Shown here one piece after another: positions 27,048 to 35,719 of a stretch of 64,000 nt of DNA. The notes beneath the pieces were generated by a model that had not been told where the DNA came from, searched no databases, and saw nothing but the letters and a program-made list of their open reading frames with translations. The stretch is from the NCBI RefSeq assembly GCF_006149005.1, contig NZ_VBSL01000019.1, positions 1 to 64,000 on the forward strand, in the 5' to 3' direction. Positions within the stretch are counted from its first letter, which is position 1; each line of letters opens with the position of its first letter. The stretch comes from Larkinella sp. C7 (lineage in GTDB: Bacteria; Bacteroidota; Bacteroidia; Cytophagales; Spirosomataceae). The translations under genes and the position numbers were made by a program.

Positions 27048-27084
27048 AAAAAGCCTTTCCTGCAAATCGCAGGAAAGGCTTTTT
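27048..27084 (-). terminator. Rho-independent terminator after infB
   Basis: A perfect 16-bp stem (27048-27063 with 27069-27084), loop of five bases, with T5 at the end of either arm so that it works in both directions. It sits 19 bp past the infB stop and ends the rimP-nusA-infB operon. Confidence 0.95.
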
Positions 27085-27103
27085 ATTGTGTTACCGGAAT
27101 GAC

Positions 27104-30100
27104 TTACAACGTCCGCTTCACTTCTTTCAGTTCGAAGCTTTCGATTACGTCGCCAACCAGAATATCGTTGAAATTTTTGATACTCAAGCCACACTCATAG
27201 CCAAACCGTACTTCGTTGACGTCTTCTTTGTACCGTTTCAAGGCACTGATTTCGCCGGTATGAACCACGATGAAATCGCGAACCACGCGGACTTTGTTGT
27301 TCCGTTTGATGGTTCCTTCCGTTACCATACAACCGGCTACCGTTCCGACGCGACTGATCTTGAACACATCGCGCACTTCGATATTGCCAACAATGACCTC
27401 TTCGGTGGTTGGGGCCAGCATGCCTTCCATCGCATCCCGGATTTCGCCAATGGCATCGTAGATAATGGAATACAGGCGGATTTCGATCTGCTCCTGTTCG
27501 GCCAGACGACGGGCACTGACCGAAGGCCGTACCTGGAAGCCGACAATGATCGCATCCGACGCCGACGCCAGCAGAATATCCGATTCAGAAATCTGACCCA
27601 CGGCTTTGTGGATGATGTTGACCTGTACTTCTTCCGTCGAAAGCTGCAACAGCGAATCGGAAAGGGCTTCTACCGAACCGTCCACGTCACCTTTCACAAT
27701 CACGTTCAGTTCTTTGAAGTTACCGATGGCTTTCCGGCGACCGATTTCTTCCAGCGTAATGTGCTTGCGGGTCCGCAGGTTCTGCTCACGCAACAACTGC
27801 TCCCGTTTGTTGGCAATTTCGCGGGCTTCACGCTCCGTTTCCATCACGTTAAACTTATCCCCGGACTGTGGAGCACCCGGCAGACCCAGGATCTGCACCG
27901 GCGTCGAGGGTCCGGCTTCTTTCAGCCGCTGACCGATGTCATCCGTCATGGCGCGAATGCGGCCAAAGTGCGCACCCACCAGCACGATGTCGCCCTGTCG
28001 AAGCGTACCGGTTTGCACCAGCATCGTGGTCACATACCCCCGGCCTTTGTCCAGCTCGGCTTCAATGACGGTACCAGTTGCCTTTTTATTTGGATTGGCT
28101 TTCAGATCGAGCAATTCGGCTTCGAGCAATACTTTCTCCAGCAGTTCCGAAATACCCAAACCGGATTTTGACGAGATTTCCTGTGTCTGGTATTTACCAC
28201 CCCATTCTTCAACGAGCATGTTCATCTGCGACAGTTCTTCCCGTACTTTTTCGGTATTGGCACCCACCTTATCGACCTTGCTGAAGGCAAAGACAATCGG
28301 CACCCCGGCGACCTGCGCGTGGTTGATGGCCTCGCGGGTTTGTGGCATGACGCTGTCGTCCGCAGCAATAACGATGATAACAATATCGGTTACCTGCGCA
28401 CCCCGTGCCCGCATGGCCGTAAAGGCTTCGTGACCCGGCGTATCGAGGAACGTAATCATGCGGTCGTCCGTGGTTTTTACGCTATAGGCACCAATGTGCT
28501 GCGTAATCCCCCCGGCTTCCCCGGCTGCAACGCGCGTCCGGCGGATGTAGTCAAGCAGCGAGGTTTTCCCATGATCAACGTGACCCATGATGGTCACAAT
28601 CGGTGCGCGATGTACCAGATCTTCTTCGTTATCCGGTTCATCGACCAGACCCGATTCGATCTCTTCCTCGGCTGATACAAACTGCACTTCGTAATCGAAC
28701 TCATCGGCAATGACCGTAATCGCTTCCGCATCGAGACGCTGGTTGATGGATACAAACATCCCCAGGCTCATACAGGTAGCAATCACTTCGTTGACCGACA
28801 CATCCATCAGCGACGCAAGGTCGTTGGCCGATACGAATTCGGTTACTTTCAGGATTTTTGCTTCTTCGTTCTCCTGGTCGATCCGTTCGCGTTCGCGTTC
28901 GGCGCGTTCCTGGCGACGATCCCGGCGACGGTCAGCACCCCGATTCGGTTTGTTACCGGTCATCCGGGCCTGCGTTGCCTTGATCGAATCTTTTACTTCG
29001 CGTTGGGTAGGCTCTTCCCGGCGGTCACGTGTACCTCCCCGGGCTCCGGCTTTCCCTTTATTAGCGGCTCCAGCACCCGCGCCCGTTCCGGTGGCGGGCT
29101 TGTTGGCCTGACCCGGTGGTTGATTGCGGTTGGTGGGTGCGTTTGCATCCCGGGTGCGCGGTGCGCCACCCTGACCTTGGGGTTGTGCTGCTCCGCCGGC
29201 TGTCGGGGCACCACCGACCGGGTCACGACGCAGGCGTTTGCGTTTGCGTTTTTTATCCCGTTCGTCGGTCGACGCAACCGGGCCATTTTGTTTTTTCGAG
29301 CGTTCGGAAGGCAGTTCGATGGTTCCCAAAACCGTCAGACCACGCAGTTGTGCACCCCGGGCGCGGATGGTTTCAACAGGCTCATCGACTGGCAGATCAA
29401 CGACGGGTTCGGACTGAACCGGCGTTTCTTCCATGCGGGGCGTAACGGGCCGTGGTTCTACAGGACGCGGGGGCTGTTGGCCCCGGTTGTCCTGCGGACG
29501 ATTCCGGTCACGATCGGATGGCCGATTGCCACCCGGTCCCTGGCCTGGAATACCGGCACGGTTTTGATCACCGGGCCGATCCGGTCGGGGACCCACATTT
29601 CGTTGGTCATTCCGGTTCGGTTGTTGACCGGGCCGGTTATCGGGCCGCTGGCCATCCGGCCGGGGACCCGCATTCCGTTGATCATTCCGGTTGGGTTGTT
29701 GCTGCCGCGCATTCGGGTCGTTGGCCCGTTGCGAGGGCTGCGGAGAGGGTTTCCTCTCCAGGTCGATTTTACCCAAAACCGTCAATCCCGGTAATCGGGG
29801 ACTGGAGATTTCCGGTTGGGCGGGTTCTTTGTTTTCCGGTGAGGTCACTTGCGGACGATTTTCAACCTGAGGGGTTTCGATTGGGCGTGGGGGCTCAACC
29901 AGTGTTGGTGCCACAGGCTGAATGGGTTCCGGTTTATTCTCTATAACGGGTACAGGAGCCACTGCTTCCGGTTTAGGGGCAGGTGCTGGTGTCGGCGCAG
30001 GAGGAGTTTCCTTTGGTTCCACCGGTGCGGGCTGCTGACGGACTTCAACAGGAGCAGGCTGGGGCGGAGCCACAGGTGCCGGCGCCGGTTCTGGCTTGGG

Positions 30101-30532
30101 CTGGCTCGGCTCGGGGGCCTTTTCTGCTACAACGGGTTCTGGTTGGGTAACCGGCTGCGGTTTCGGCGTTGCCGGTGCTTCCTGTACAGGCGCAGGTTTG
30201 GCAACAACCGGGTTGGCAACAGGCTGAGGTGGCACCGGCTGGGAAGGCCGGGCGGGTTCGCTGCGGAAATATTGCGGCAAATCATCATCTTCCCGACGTT
30301 TGGGTTCGGGCACAAAAGTCTCTGAAGCTGGTTTGCGAACAGCTCCACCATTCAACAGTTCAGTATTACCGAATTCTTTCGCCAAGATTTCCACTTGATC
30401 CGTAGAAATCTTGCCGTTAGGGTTACTATCAACCTTAATCCCTTTGGCAGAAAGACGACTCACCACAGTAGACGAACCTACTCCGAGTATTTTTGCCACT
30501 TGGCTAAGGCGCATGGATTTATCTTCTGCCAT
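27104..30532 (-). CDS. infB: Translation initiation factor IF-2
   Basis: The protein has 1142 residues, long because of a linker. It starts with an IF2_N domain (1-52: [19 protein letters not shown]), then a Pro/Gln/Ala-rich and Arg-rich disordered linker (about 75-520), a second IF2_N (about 560-610), the GTPase domain with GHVDHGKTS (near 648), DTPGHEAF and the G4 element, and C-terminal beta-barrel domains. The G4 motif reads SKVDK where NKxD is usual. IF-2 delivers initiator tRNA to the 30S subunit. The gene lies downstream of nusA across a fold-back element and ends at a strong terminator. Confidence 0.97.
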   Translation of the reverse strand: MAEDKSMRLSQVAKILGVGSSTVVSRLSAKGIKVDSNPNGKISTDQVEILAKEFGNTELLNGGAVRKPASETFVPEPKRREDDDLPQYFRSEPARPSQPVPPQPVANPVVAKPAPVQEAPATPKPQPVTQPEPVVAEKAPEPSQPKPEPAPAPVAPPQPAPVEVRQQPAPVEPKETPPAPTPAPAPKPEAVAPVPVIENKPEPIQPVAPTLVEPPRPIETPQVENRPQVTSPENKEPAQPEISSPRLPGLTVLGKIDLERKPSPQPSQRANDPNARQQQPNRNDQRNAGPRPDGQRPDNRPGQQPNRNDQRNVGPRPDRPGDQNRAGIPGQGPGGNRPSDRDRNRPQDNRGQQPPRPVEPRPVTPRMEETPVQSEPVVDLPVDEPVETIRARGAQLRGLTVLGTIELPSERSKKQNGPVASTDERDKKRKRKRLRRDPVGGAPTAGGAAQPQGQGGAPRTRDANAPTNRNQPPGQANKPATGTGAGAGAANKGKAGARGGTRDRREEPTQREVKDSIKATQARMTGNKPNRGADRRRDRRQERAERERERIDQENEEAKILKVTEFVSANDLASLMDVSVNEVIATCMSLGMFVSINQRLDAEAITVIADEFDYEVQFVSAEEEIESGLVDEPDNEEDLVHRAPIVTIMGHVDHGKTSLLDYIRRTRVAAGEAGGITQHIGAYSVKTTDDRMITFLDTPGHEAFTAMRARGAQVTDIVIIVIAADDSVMPQTREAINHAQVAGVPIVFAFSKVDKVGANTEKVREELSQMNMLVEEWGGKYQTQEISSKSGLGISELLEKVLLEAELLDLKANPNKKATGTVIEAELDKGRGYVTTMLVQTGTLRQGDIVLVGAHFGRIRAMTDDIGQRLKEAGPSTPVQILGLPGAPQSGDKFNVMETEREAREIANKREQLLREQNLRTRKHITLEEIGRRKAIGNFKELNVIVKGDVDGSVEALSDSLLQLSTEEVQVNIIHKAVGQISESDILLASASDAIIVGFQVRPSVSARRLAEQEQIEIRLYSIIYDAIGEIRDAMEGMLAPTTEEVIVGNIEVRDVFKISRVGTVAGCMVTEGTIKRNNKVRVVRDFIVVHTGEISALKRYKEDVNEVRFGYECGLSIKNFNDILVGDVIESFELKEVKRTL

Positions 30533-30562
30533 ACAAATGGTTTAGAATGAAAAAAGCATTTT

Positions 30563-30635
30563 AATGATACACTATGTATGATGAACGATGAATGGATCGA
30601 CTTAATTCATCGTTCATCCTCAATAGTTCATCATT
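30563..30635. repeat. Intergenic fold-back element between nusA and infB
   Basis: Arms 30563-30593 and 30605-30635 pair at 26 of 31 positions, loop 11 bases; the innermost 14 bp are perfect. The right arm touches the nusA stop codon. It uses the same GATGAACGATGAA word as the perfect element at 12251. It lies inside an operon and has no U tract. Confidence 0.9.
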
Positions 30636-31880
30636 TTACTCAAATTCCTGGCGCAAAATGGCCAGAATCTCTTCAACCGTATCTTCTTCCAGATCCGTCA
30701 TCCGGACAAGTTCTTCTTTCGAACGGGCCAATACGCTCTTGGCGGTATCCAAACCAACCCGGCGCAGTTCCTCGATCATCCAGTTGTCGATTTCGTCGTT
30801 GAATTCTGACAAATCCACATCCTCATCGTCTTCCTGTCCTTCGACATCCCGGAATACGTCGATCTCCATACCCACCAGCCGACCGGCCAGTTTGATATTC
30901 TGACCGCCTTTGCCGATGGCCAGTGAAACCTGATCGGGTTTCAGGAAAACCGATACGCGTTTGGCTTCGCGGTCGACGGTCATCGTGCTGATTTTGGCCG
31001 GACTCAACGCCCGGCTGATCAACAGCTCAAAGTTGTCGGTATAGTTGATAACGTCAATATTCTCGTTCCCCAGTTCCCGAACAATGCTGTGAATCCGGGA
31101 TCCTTTCATCCCGACACACGCACCCACCGGATCAATCCGGTCGTCGTACGATTCCACGGCGACTTTGGCCCGTTCACCCGGTTCGCGAACGATCCGGCGA
31201 ATGGAGATCAAACCGTCGTAAATCTCCGGAATTTCGTTCTCAAACAGGCGTTCCAGAAAAACCGGCGATGTCCGGGACAAAACGATCTTGGGCGTGCCAT
31301 TGATCATTTCAACCCGGTGGACGACGGCTTTGGTGGTTTCCCCTTTCCGATACCGATCTTTCGGAATCTGCTCGCTTTTGGGAAGGCTGATTTCATTGCC
31401 TTCATTGTCGAGCAAAATTACTTCATTTTTAAGCAATTGGTAAACTTCTGCGTTCAGTAAATCACCAACCTGGTTTTTATATTTATCGTAAAGAATTTCT
31501 TTCTCCAGATCTTTGATCTTCTGAATCAGCGTTTGGCGGGCGGTTTGCACAACCCGGCGGCCAAAATCCTCCAGCTTTACCTCTTCGGCTACCTCTTCAC
31601 CCACTTCAAAGTCGGCCTGAATTTTGCGGGCTTCTGCCAGCGGGATTTTGTCATAATCCCAGATGTCTTCCGAATTGTCATCCACAATCTCGCGGGTGCG
31701 CCACATTTCGAGGTCACCGCTTTCGGCGTTGATGATAACGTCAAAGTTTTCGTCAGTGCCGTATTTTTTGCGAATCATCGTCCGGAATACATCTTCCAGA
31801 ATTTTGATCATGGTCGGGCGGTCGATATTTTTCGACCGTGCAAACTCTGCAAACGACTCAATGAGTACTCCGCTATCCAT
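30636..31880 (-). CDS. nusA: Transcription termination/antitermination protein NusA
   Basis: The protein has 414 residues. An N-terminal RNA-polymerase-binding domain (about 1-130) is followed by an S1 domain (about 140-200), KH1 (RIDPVGACVGMKGSRIHSIV) and KH2 (VSLAIGKGGQNIKLAGRL), then an acidic tail and one helix-hairpin-like repeat (LRRVGLDTAKSVLARSKEEL context). It slows or stabilises paused polymerase and acts at terminators and rRNA antitermination. It is the middle gene of rimP-nusA-infB, and a leader terminator lies upstream of the operon (32472-32495). Confidence 0.97.
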   Translation of the reverse strand: MDSGVLIESFAEFARSKNIDRPTMIKILEDVFRTMIRKKYGTDENFDVIINAESGDLEMWRTREIVDDNSEDIWDYDKIPLAEARKIQADFEVGEEVAEEVKLEDFGRRVVQTARQTLIQKIKDLEKEILYDKYKNQVGDLLNAEVYQLLKNEVILLDNEGNEISLPKSEQIPKDRYRKGETTKAVVHRVEMINGTPKIVLSRTSPVFLERLFENEIPEIYDGLISIRRIVREPGERAKVAVESYDDRIDPVGACVGMKGSRIHSIVRELGNENIDVINYTDNFELLISRALSPAKISTMTVDREAKRVSVFLKPDQVSLAIGKGGQNIKLAGRLVGMEIDVFRDVEGQEDDEDVDLSEFNDEIDNWMIEELRRVGLDTAKSVLARSKEELVRMTDLEEDTVEEILAILRQEFE

Positions 31881-31894
31881 AATTTCAGTTCTCA

Positions 31895-31974
31895 GTTTTC
31901 AGTGTAGGGATTCAGTTATAGGTTTCCAGTCAGAATAAACAGAAACTACGAACTGAAAACGCGACTTAGAAACC
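31895..31974. repeat. Weak fold-back between rimP and nusA
   Basis: GTTTTCAGT (31895-31903) pairs with ACTGAAAAC (31952-31960), and GGTTTC at 31921-31926 with GAAACC at 31969-31974. The repeated word is TTCAGTTCTCAGTTTTCAG. It is less regular than its relatives. Confidence 0.45.
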
Positions 31975-31983
31975 GACCTTCCT

Positions 31984-32463
31984 TTATTTAAATGAAACTT
32001 GTATTGTGCTCTTCTTGATTTCGGTAAACGGGATGGCCGTCGGTTCGATCGGAGGATCGTTTTTCTTCGGTTTTTTGAGCGGTATTTCGGTGATCACAAT
32101 GTGATCGTCTCCAATGCTCTCCAGCTTTCCTTTCCGAATCTGACCGTCATTCAGTAATACTTCCACCTCACGACCCACGTTTTTCAGATACTGCCGTTTC
32201 AACACCAGGGGTTCATCCACACCCGGCGATGAGACCTCCAGGGTAAATGCCTGTCCGTCAAACACTTCCAGTTCTTCCAATTGGTTGCCCAACTGACGGC
32301 TGATTCCCGCGCATTCCTCAATAGTGATTCCGGTATCGCTATCCAGCAAGACGGTTATTTTAGCACGAGTACGGGAAGGGGATACCTGAATGCCAACGAT
32401 AAAATACTGATCTTCGTTCAGATACGGCTGTAACAGTTCGTTGACTTTCGCCTTTACATCCAT
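31984..32463 (-). CDS. rimP: Ribosome maturation factor RimP
   Basis: The protein has 159 residues, usual for the family. The N-terminal alpha/beta domain contains ITVLLDSDTGITIEECAGIS and LEVSSPGVDEPL, and the C-terminal SH3-like barrel ends KKSTIQVSFK. It assists late 30S assembly. It is the first gene of the rimP-nusA-infB operon. A candidate promoter lies at 32523-32554 and an intrinsic terminator between promoter and start codon. Confidence 0.96.
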   Translation of the reverse strand: MDVKAKVNELLQPYLNEDQYFIVGIQVSPSRTRAKITVLLDSDTGITIEECAGISRQLGNQLEELEVFDGQAFTLEVSSPGVDEPLVLKRQYLKNVGREVEVLLNDGQIRKGKLESIGDDHIVITEIPLKKPKKNDPPIEPTAIPFTEIKKSTIQVSFK

Positions 32464-32471
32464 AAATTAAC

Positions 32472-32495
32472 AAAAAAGGGAGTCGAAAACTCCCT
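32472..32495 (-). terminator. Terminator-like attenuator in the rimP-nusA-infB leader
   Basis: On the minus strand AGGGAGT (32495-32489) pairs with ACTCCCT (32483-32477), loop TTTCG read 5'-to-3' as TTTTCG junction, and six T residues follow (32477-32472). It lies 9 bases upstream of the rimP start codon and downstream of the predicted promoter, so transcripts must pass it to reach the operon. Confidence 0.8.
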
Positions 32496-32522
32496 GCCAT
32501 GCACAAATGCTGATAAGTGGTG

Positions 32523-32554
32523 CAAAGATAAGTATTTTATGAATTGTTTCCCAA
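32523..32554 (-). promoter_or_regulatory. Candidate promoter of the rimP-nusA-infB operon
   Basis: On the minus strand a TTGG element (32554-32551) and TATCTTTG (32530-32523) are separated by 20 bases. This fits the Bacteroidota housekeeping consensus of a -33 TTG-type box and a -7 TANNTTTG box. The start point would be near 32516, giving a leader of about 50 nucleotides that contains the attenuator. Confidence 0.6.
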
Positions 32555-32706
32555 TCAAATTGCCGAACTGCCGCTAACAATTTTTACGGCTGATTAAACG
32601 GGCTATTTTCCGAACAAACGTTCGTAACTTTGTACTCCTACGCCCTACATCTGTCGTTACTGAAAAAAGGCGGTCTGCGTGACCCGCACCCATCTGATTC
32701 GTTCGT

Positions 32707-33876
32707 ATGAAATTTTCGCTTAGGCTTGGCGTACTGGTTTCTTCGTTTTTTTCGTCGCTGCTCTGGTCGCTGAACCTGTTGTTGTTTCTGTATACGCTGC
32801 TGGTTTATTACCTGCTCTACGAAGTGCCGATTGGACACTGGACCGCCAGTATTCTGATGATTTCATTGCCAGTCGCCTGGGCCTGCAATCTGTTTTTTAT
32901 CCTGTTCTGGGTGTTGGTTCGCCCCTGGCGGGCGGTGCTGCCCGTGCTGACAATGCTGATCGGAATCCCGTTCTGGCGACGTACCCTGACGTATAGCCAA
33001 CCGGCCAGCAACAGCGAGAAACGTCCGACACTGCAGGTCATGAGCTACAACGCAATGGGATTCAATAAATATGACATCGTGGATACCCAGCGCCCCGATG
33101 ATGCCAATAAGATGATCGAATGGGTCCTGAAAGAACCATCGGACGTAAAGTGTTTTCAGGAATTTTACAACGACAATAGTTCGGTCGTCTTTAAAACCAT
33201 CCGGCGACTGGAGAAAGCCGGGTATCCGTATTATGCCGTGCTGCATCCGCCGGAGCGGGAGGGGCCGGGAAAGTTTTTCGGCGTGGCGGTTTTTTCACGC
33301 TACCCCATCGTGAAGCGGGGTGATGAGGTGTTCGATAATTTCAACGGGCTGGTTTGGGCGGATGTCAAGGTGGGTGCCGACACCGTCCGGGTGATCAGTG
33401 TCCACATGCAATCGATGGGCATTCGGGTGGGCGGAATGCTGGATCAAACGGAGACAAACCGGGTCAAAAGCAACACACGTACGGTTTTACGGCAGCTTCG
33501 GCAGGGCCTGACCCTGCGTCGAAACCAGATTGTCAGGGTGGAGGAGTTTTACCGAAACAGCCCGCATCCCATTATCATCTGTGGCGATTTTAACGACACG
33601 CCCTACAGTTATACGTACGGAAAGCTGCGTCGGCTGCTGCGAAATGCCTTTGAAGATGCCGGGCGCGGGTTTGGCTTCAGTTACAACAAAGCCCCCGGTT
33701 TTCTGCGTATCGACAACCAGTTTTACAACGCCCGGTTTCTGGAACCGCTCAACTACGTCACCTACCGCGACGTCAAATTCTCCGACCATTACCCCATTAT
33801 GGCCCAATACGCCATCAAACCGCGCGAAATCAGCAAAGACCGGACACCCCGAACGCATGTGGAGTTTGATTTCTAA
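32707..33876 (+). CDS. Membrane-anchored endonuclease/exonuclease/phosphatase family protein
   Basis: The protein has 389 residues. Two to three membrane helices lie in residues 5-95. The catalytic EEP domain follows from about residue 110: LQVMSYNAMGFNKYD, KCFQEFYN (metal-binding glutamate), VISVHMQSMGI, ICGDFNDTPYSYTYGK and FSDHYPIMAQYAI, which hold the usual N, E, D, N, D and H residues. Such domains cleave phosphodiesters in nucleic acids, phosphoinositides or sphingomyelin; the substrate here is unknown. A TAACTTTG -7 box lies at 32625-32632, about 75 bp upstream, without a good -33 partner. Confidence 0.9.
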   Translation: MKFSLRLGVLVSSFFSSLLWSLNLLLFLYTLLVYYLLYEVPIGHWTASILMISLPVAWACNLFFILFWVLVRPWRAVLPVLTMLIGIPFWRRTLTYSQPASNSEKRPTLQVMSYNAMGFNKYDIVDTQRPDDANKMIEWVLKEPSDVKCFQEFYNDNSSVVFKTIRRLEKAGYPYYAVLHPPEREGPGKFFGVAVFSRYPIVKRGDEVFDNFNGLVWADVKVGADTVRVISVHMQSMGIRVGGMLDQTETNRVKSNTRTVLRQLRQGLTLRRNQIVRVEEFYRNSPHPIIICGDFNDTPYSYTYGKLRRLLRNAFEDAGRGFGFSYNKAPGFLRIDNQFYNARFLEPLNYVTYRDVKFSDHYPIMAQYAIKPREISKDRTPRTHVEFDF

Positions 33877-33891
33877 ATGATTGAAAAGTAA

Positions 33892-33980
33892 ATAACGAAT
33901 ATTGAAAAAACGCAGAACGGTTATTTCTTTCCGTTTCTCCACAATTCGGCGTTCGCTATTCTGTATTCGATATCCGTTAT
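33892..33980. repeat. Intergenic fold-back element
   Basis: ATAACGAATATTGAA (33892-33906) pairs with 33966-33980 at 13 of 15 positions. It lies between the convergent EEP and moaE genes. Confidence 0.65.
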
Positions 33981-33988
33981 GTAGAACT

Positions 33989-34399
33989 CTACGGATGGGC
34001 ATCGACCCAGACCTGTCCGTCTTCAAAAATTTCCTTTTTCCAGATGGGCACCTGTTGTTTGAGGGTGTCGATGATGTAGCGACAGGCATCGAATGCATCG
34101 GCCCGGTGGGGCGTGGCCACGGCAATCAGAACGGCCATGTCACCAATCGCCAGGTTACCTTTGCGGTGAATGATCGCGTATTTTCGGACATCCCAGCGCT
34201 GGCAGGCTTCGTCGGCAATCTCCTGCATTTTCGTTAACGCCATGCGGTCATACGCTTCGTATTCCAGCCGCTCGACTGCGCGCTCGTTGGTGCTGTCGCG
34301 AACCGTTCCGAAGAAAAACGTGATGGCTCCTGCCGCATCCGTCGAAACGTATCGGTAAGCTGCATTCATATCGATGGGATCAGTCGTAATCGAAACCAT
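33989..34399 (-). CDS. moaE: Molybdopterin synthase catalytic subunit
   Basis: The protein has 136 residues. FFFGTVRDSTNERAVERLEY, the HRKGNLAIGDMAVLIAV strand region and the catalytic lysine pair in QQVPIWKKEIFEDG identify MoaE. Together with the MoaD thiocarboxylate it inserts the dithiolene sulfurs into precursor Z in molybdenum cofactor synthesis. moaD is encoded just upstream on the same strand across a fold-back element. No other moa or mob genes are in the window. Confidence 0.95.
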   Translation of the reverse strand: MVSITTDPIDMNAAYRYVSTDAAGAITFFFGTVRDSTNERAVERLEYEAYDRMALTKMQEIADEACQRWDVRKYAIIHRKGNLAIGDMAVLIAVATPHRADAFDACRYIIDTLKQQVPIWKKEIFEDGQVWVDAHP

Positions 34400-34404
34400 A
34401 GAGG

Positions 34405-34500
34405 AGTTATGAGTTAAGAGTTATGAATTAAGAGTTAATTCCGATAAAAAGAATTGAACGCGTCAGCCAACTCTTCACTCATAACTCTTCATTCCTAACT
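34405..34500. repeat. Intergenic fold-back element between moaD and moaE
   Basis: Arms 34405-34436 and 34469-34500 pair at 27 of 32 positions. The arms are AGTTATGAGTTAAGAGTTAT-like words. The loop contains GCGTCAGCCAAC (34460-34471), close to GCGTTAGCCAAC in the loop at 8555-8566. Confidence 0.9.
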
Positions 34501-34504
34501 GATT

Positions 34505-34753
34505 TTACCCTCCGCTGACGGGCGGGATGAGGGCGATTTCGTCGTTGGGATGTAACGGTTGATCCGCTTCGGCGTATTCGCCGTTGACGGCCACCAGCAA
34601 GGATCGGAGGCCATTCAGCGCGGGATAGCGTTCTTTCAGATTATTCAGTAATTCGCCCACCTGACCGGGTTGCGGCAGGTCGAGCGTGAGGGCCGAAGAG
34701 CCGACAATCTCGCGGGTGATGCCAAAAAGCTGAACAGAAATTCGATTGCTCAT
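34505..34753 (-). CDS. moaD: Molybdopterin synthase sulfur carrier subunit
   Basis: The start is set at the ATG at 34753, giving 82 residues; a TTG two codons upstream is possible. It has a ubiquitin-like fold and the essential C-terminal Gly-Gly (IPPVSGG), which becomes a thiocarboxylate. It is partner of MoaE, encoded 105 bp downstream. The gene is 47 bp past the FHA gene and may be read as the tail of the kinase/SEDS operon or from its own promoter. Confidence 0.95.
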   Translation of the reverse strand: MSNRISVQLFGITREIVGSSALTLDLPQPGQVGELLNNLKERYPALNGLRSLLVAVNGEYAEADQPLHPNDEIALIPPVSGG

Positions 34754-34800
34754 GCCCAAAGATACAAAACAGAACGCGGGTTTGGAAATGGCGAAACCGC

Positions 34801-35700
34801 TTACCGAAGTTCAAACAGCAGAACCACCTCGCCCCCCAGTTCGATCTGATCGCCATGCTGAAGCGGGTAGCCCATCCCGGCAATATCGGCCCGCTCGATG
34901 GTGTTGTCGGGGTGCATGATTTTCGTCTTGTTGCCGCTGGCGGGCAGCCCCCCCGGATCGACCAGCAGGGAATATTGTTTCTGCCCGGGATCATAGCGGA
35001 TCGTGGCATGCGCCCGGCTAACCGCCCCATTTCCCGCGCCTTTGTCCGGGTCAAAACCGGCATCGTCGTCGTTGAGAATTACGATGTCGTTGGTTCGCAC
35101 CCGGCCCGAGTTGGTTTGGGCGGTATGCCCGCGACCGATGCAAAACGTGCCTTTTCGGGACGAATCAAGGAGGTATTCTTCCTGCTCCGTCTGCCCTACC
35201 AGCGCCACAATGCGGGCCAGCAGCGGGGTGGCGTCGGGTTTTGACTGATCCTCGACCAGCAGACCCAGGTTGCCTTCCCGGTAGGTCGTAGCGGGCCATT
35301 CATCCGAAAAAAGGGCATAGTCGAACCGCCAGTTTTTGGGCAAAATAATGTAATTGTCGGCTAGCTGGCGGTTTAATTCCCGCTGAAACTTCCCCGGCTG
35401 GTTGGTCCACAAAACCACGCGGTAGAGTTCTTCTTCCTCCGGGGTTGCACAAAAAATCACAACCTTGAGTCCCACGGGAGCGGTTTCCGGCTCGTTCTGA
35501 TAAGCCCGCAGTTTATGGATTATAAACCGGATGAGCTGCTCCCGTCGCGGAGCAGCCGGGGGCGGCCCGGACGGAGCCGGTTTGGGCAGAACAGGGGCCG
35601 GTTCGACGCGCCTGACCACCTCCGCCGGATGCTCCGCTGCGATTGGCGGTTCTGCCGGTGTAAATCCGAATAGTTTCTTTACCGTGTCCAGAATGCTCAT
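34801..35700 (-). CDS. FHA domain protein in kinase/SEDS-PBP operon
   Basis: The protein has 299 residues. A short N-terminal segment and a Pro-rich linker (about 15-55) precede a middle domain (about 55-175) of unknown fold and a C-terminal FHA domain (about 180-299). In it CIGRGHTAQTNSGRVRTNDI carries the conserved GR, VSRAHATIRYD the SxxH element, and an Asn-containing turn follows; these bind phosphothreonine. It lies 19 bp downstream of the SEDS-PBP fusion gene, on the same strand. It presumably reads the threonine phosphorylation set by the two kinases. No membrane helix is seen, so it should be cytosolic. Confidence 0.88.
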   Translation of the reverse strand: MSILDTVKKLFGFTPAEPPIAAEHPAEVVRRVEPAPVLPKPAPSGPPPAAPRREQLIRFIIHKLRAYQNEPETAPVGLKVVIFCATPEEEELYRVVLWTNQPGKFQRELNRQLADNYIILPKNWRFDYALFSDEWPATTYREGNLGLLVEDQSKPDATPLLARIVALVGQTEQEEYLLDSSRKGTFCIGRGHTAQTNSGRVRTNDIVILNDDDAGFDPDKGAGNGAVSRAHATIRYDPGQKQYSLLVDPGGLPASGNKTKIMHPDNTIERADIAGMGYPLQHGDQIELGGEVVLLFELR

Positions 35701-35719
35701 AAAAAAGGGTGGTTTGGGT

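Noticed and set aside
32538-32580. 12-codon frame in the rimP upstream gap
   Set aside because: Runs against the candidate promoter, very short, no supporting context.
33989-34753. MoaD/MoaE as members of the kinase/SEDS operon
   Set aside because: The 47-bp gap and the unrelated function make them more likely a separate molybdenum cofactor pair; co-transcription cannot be excluded.
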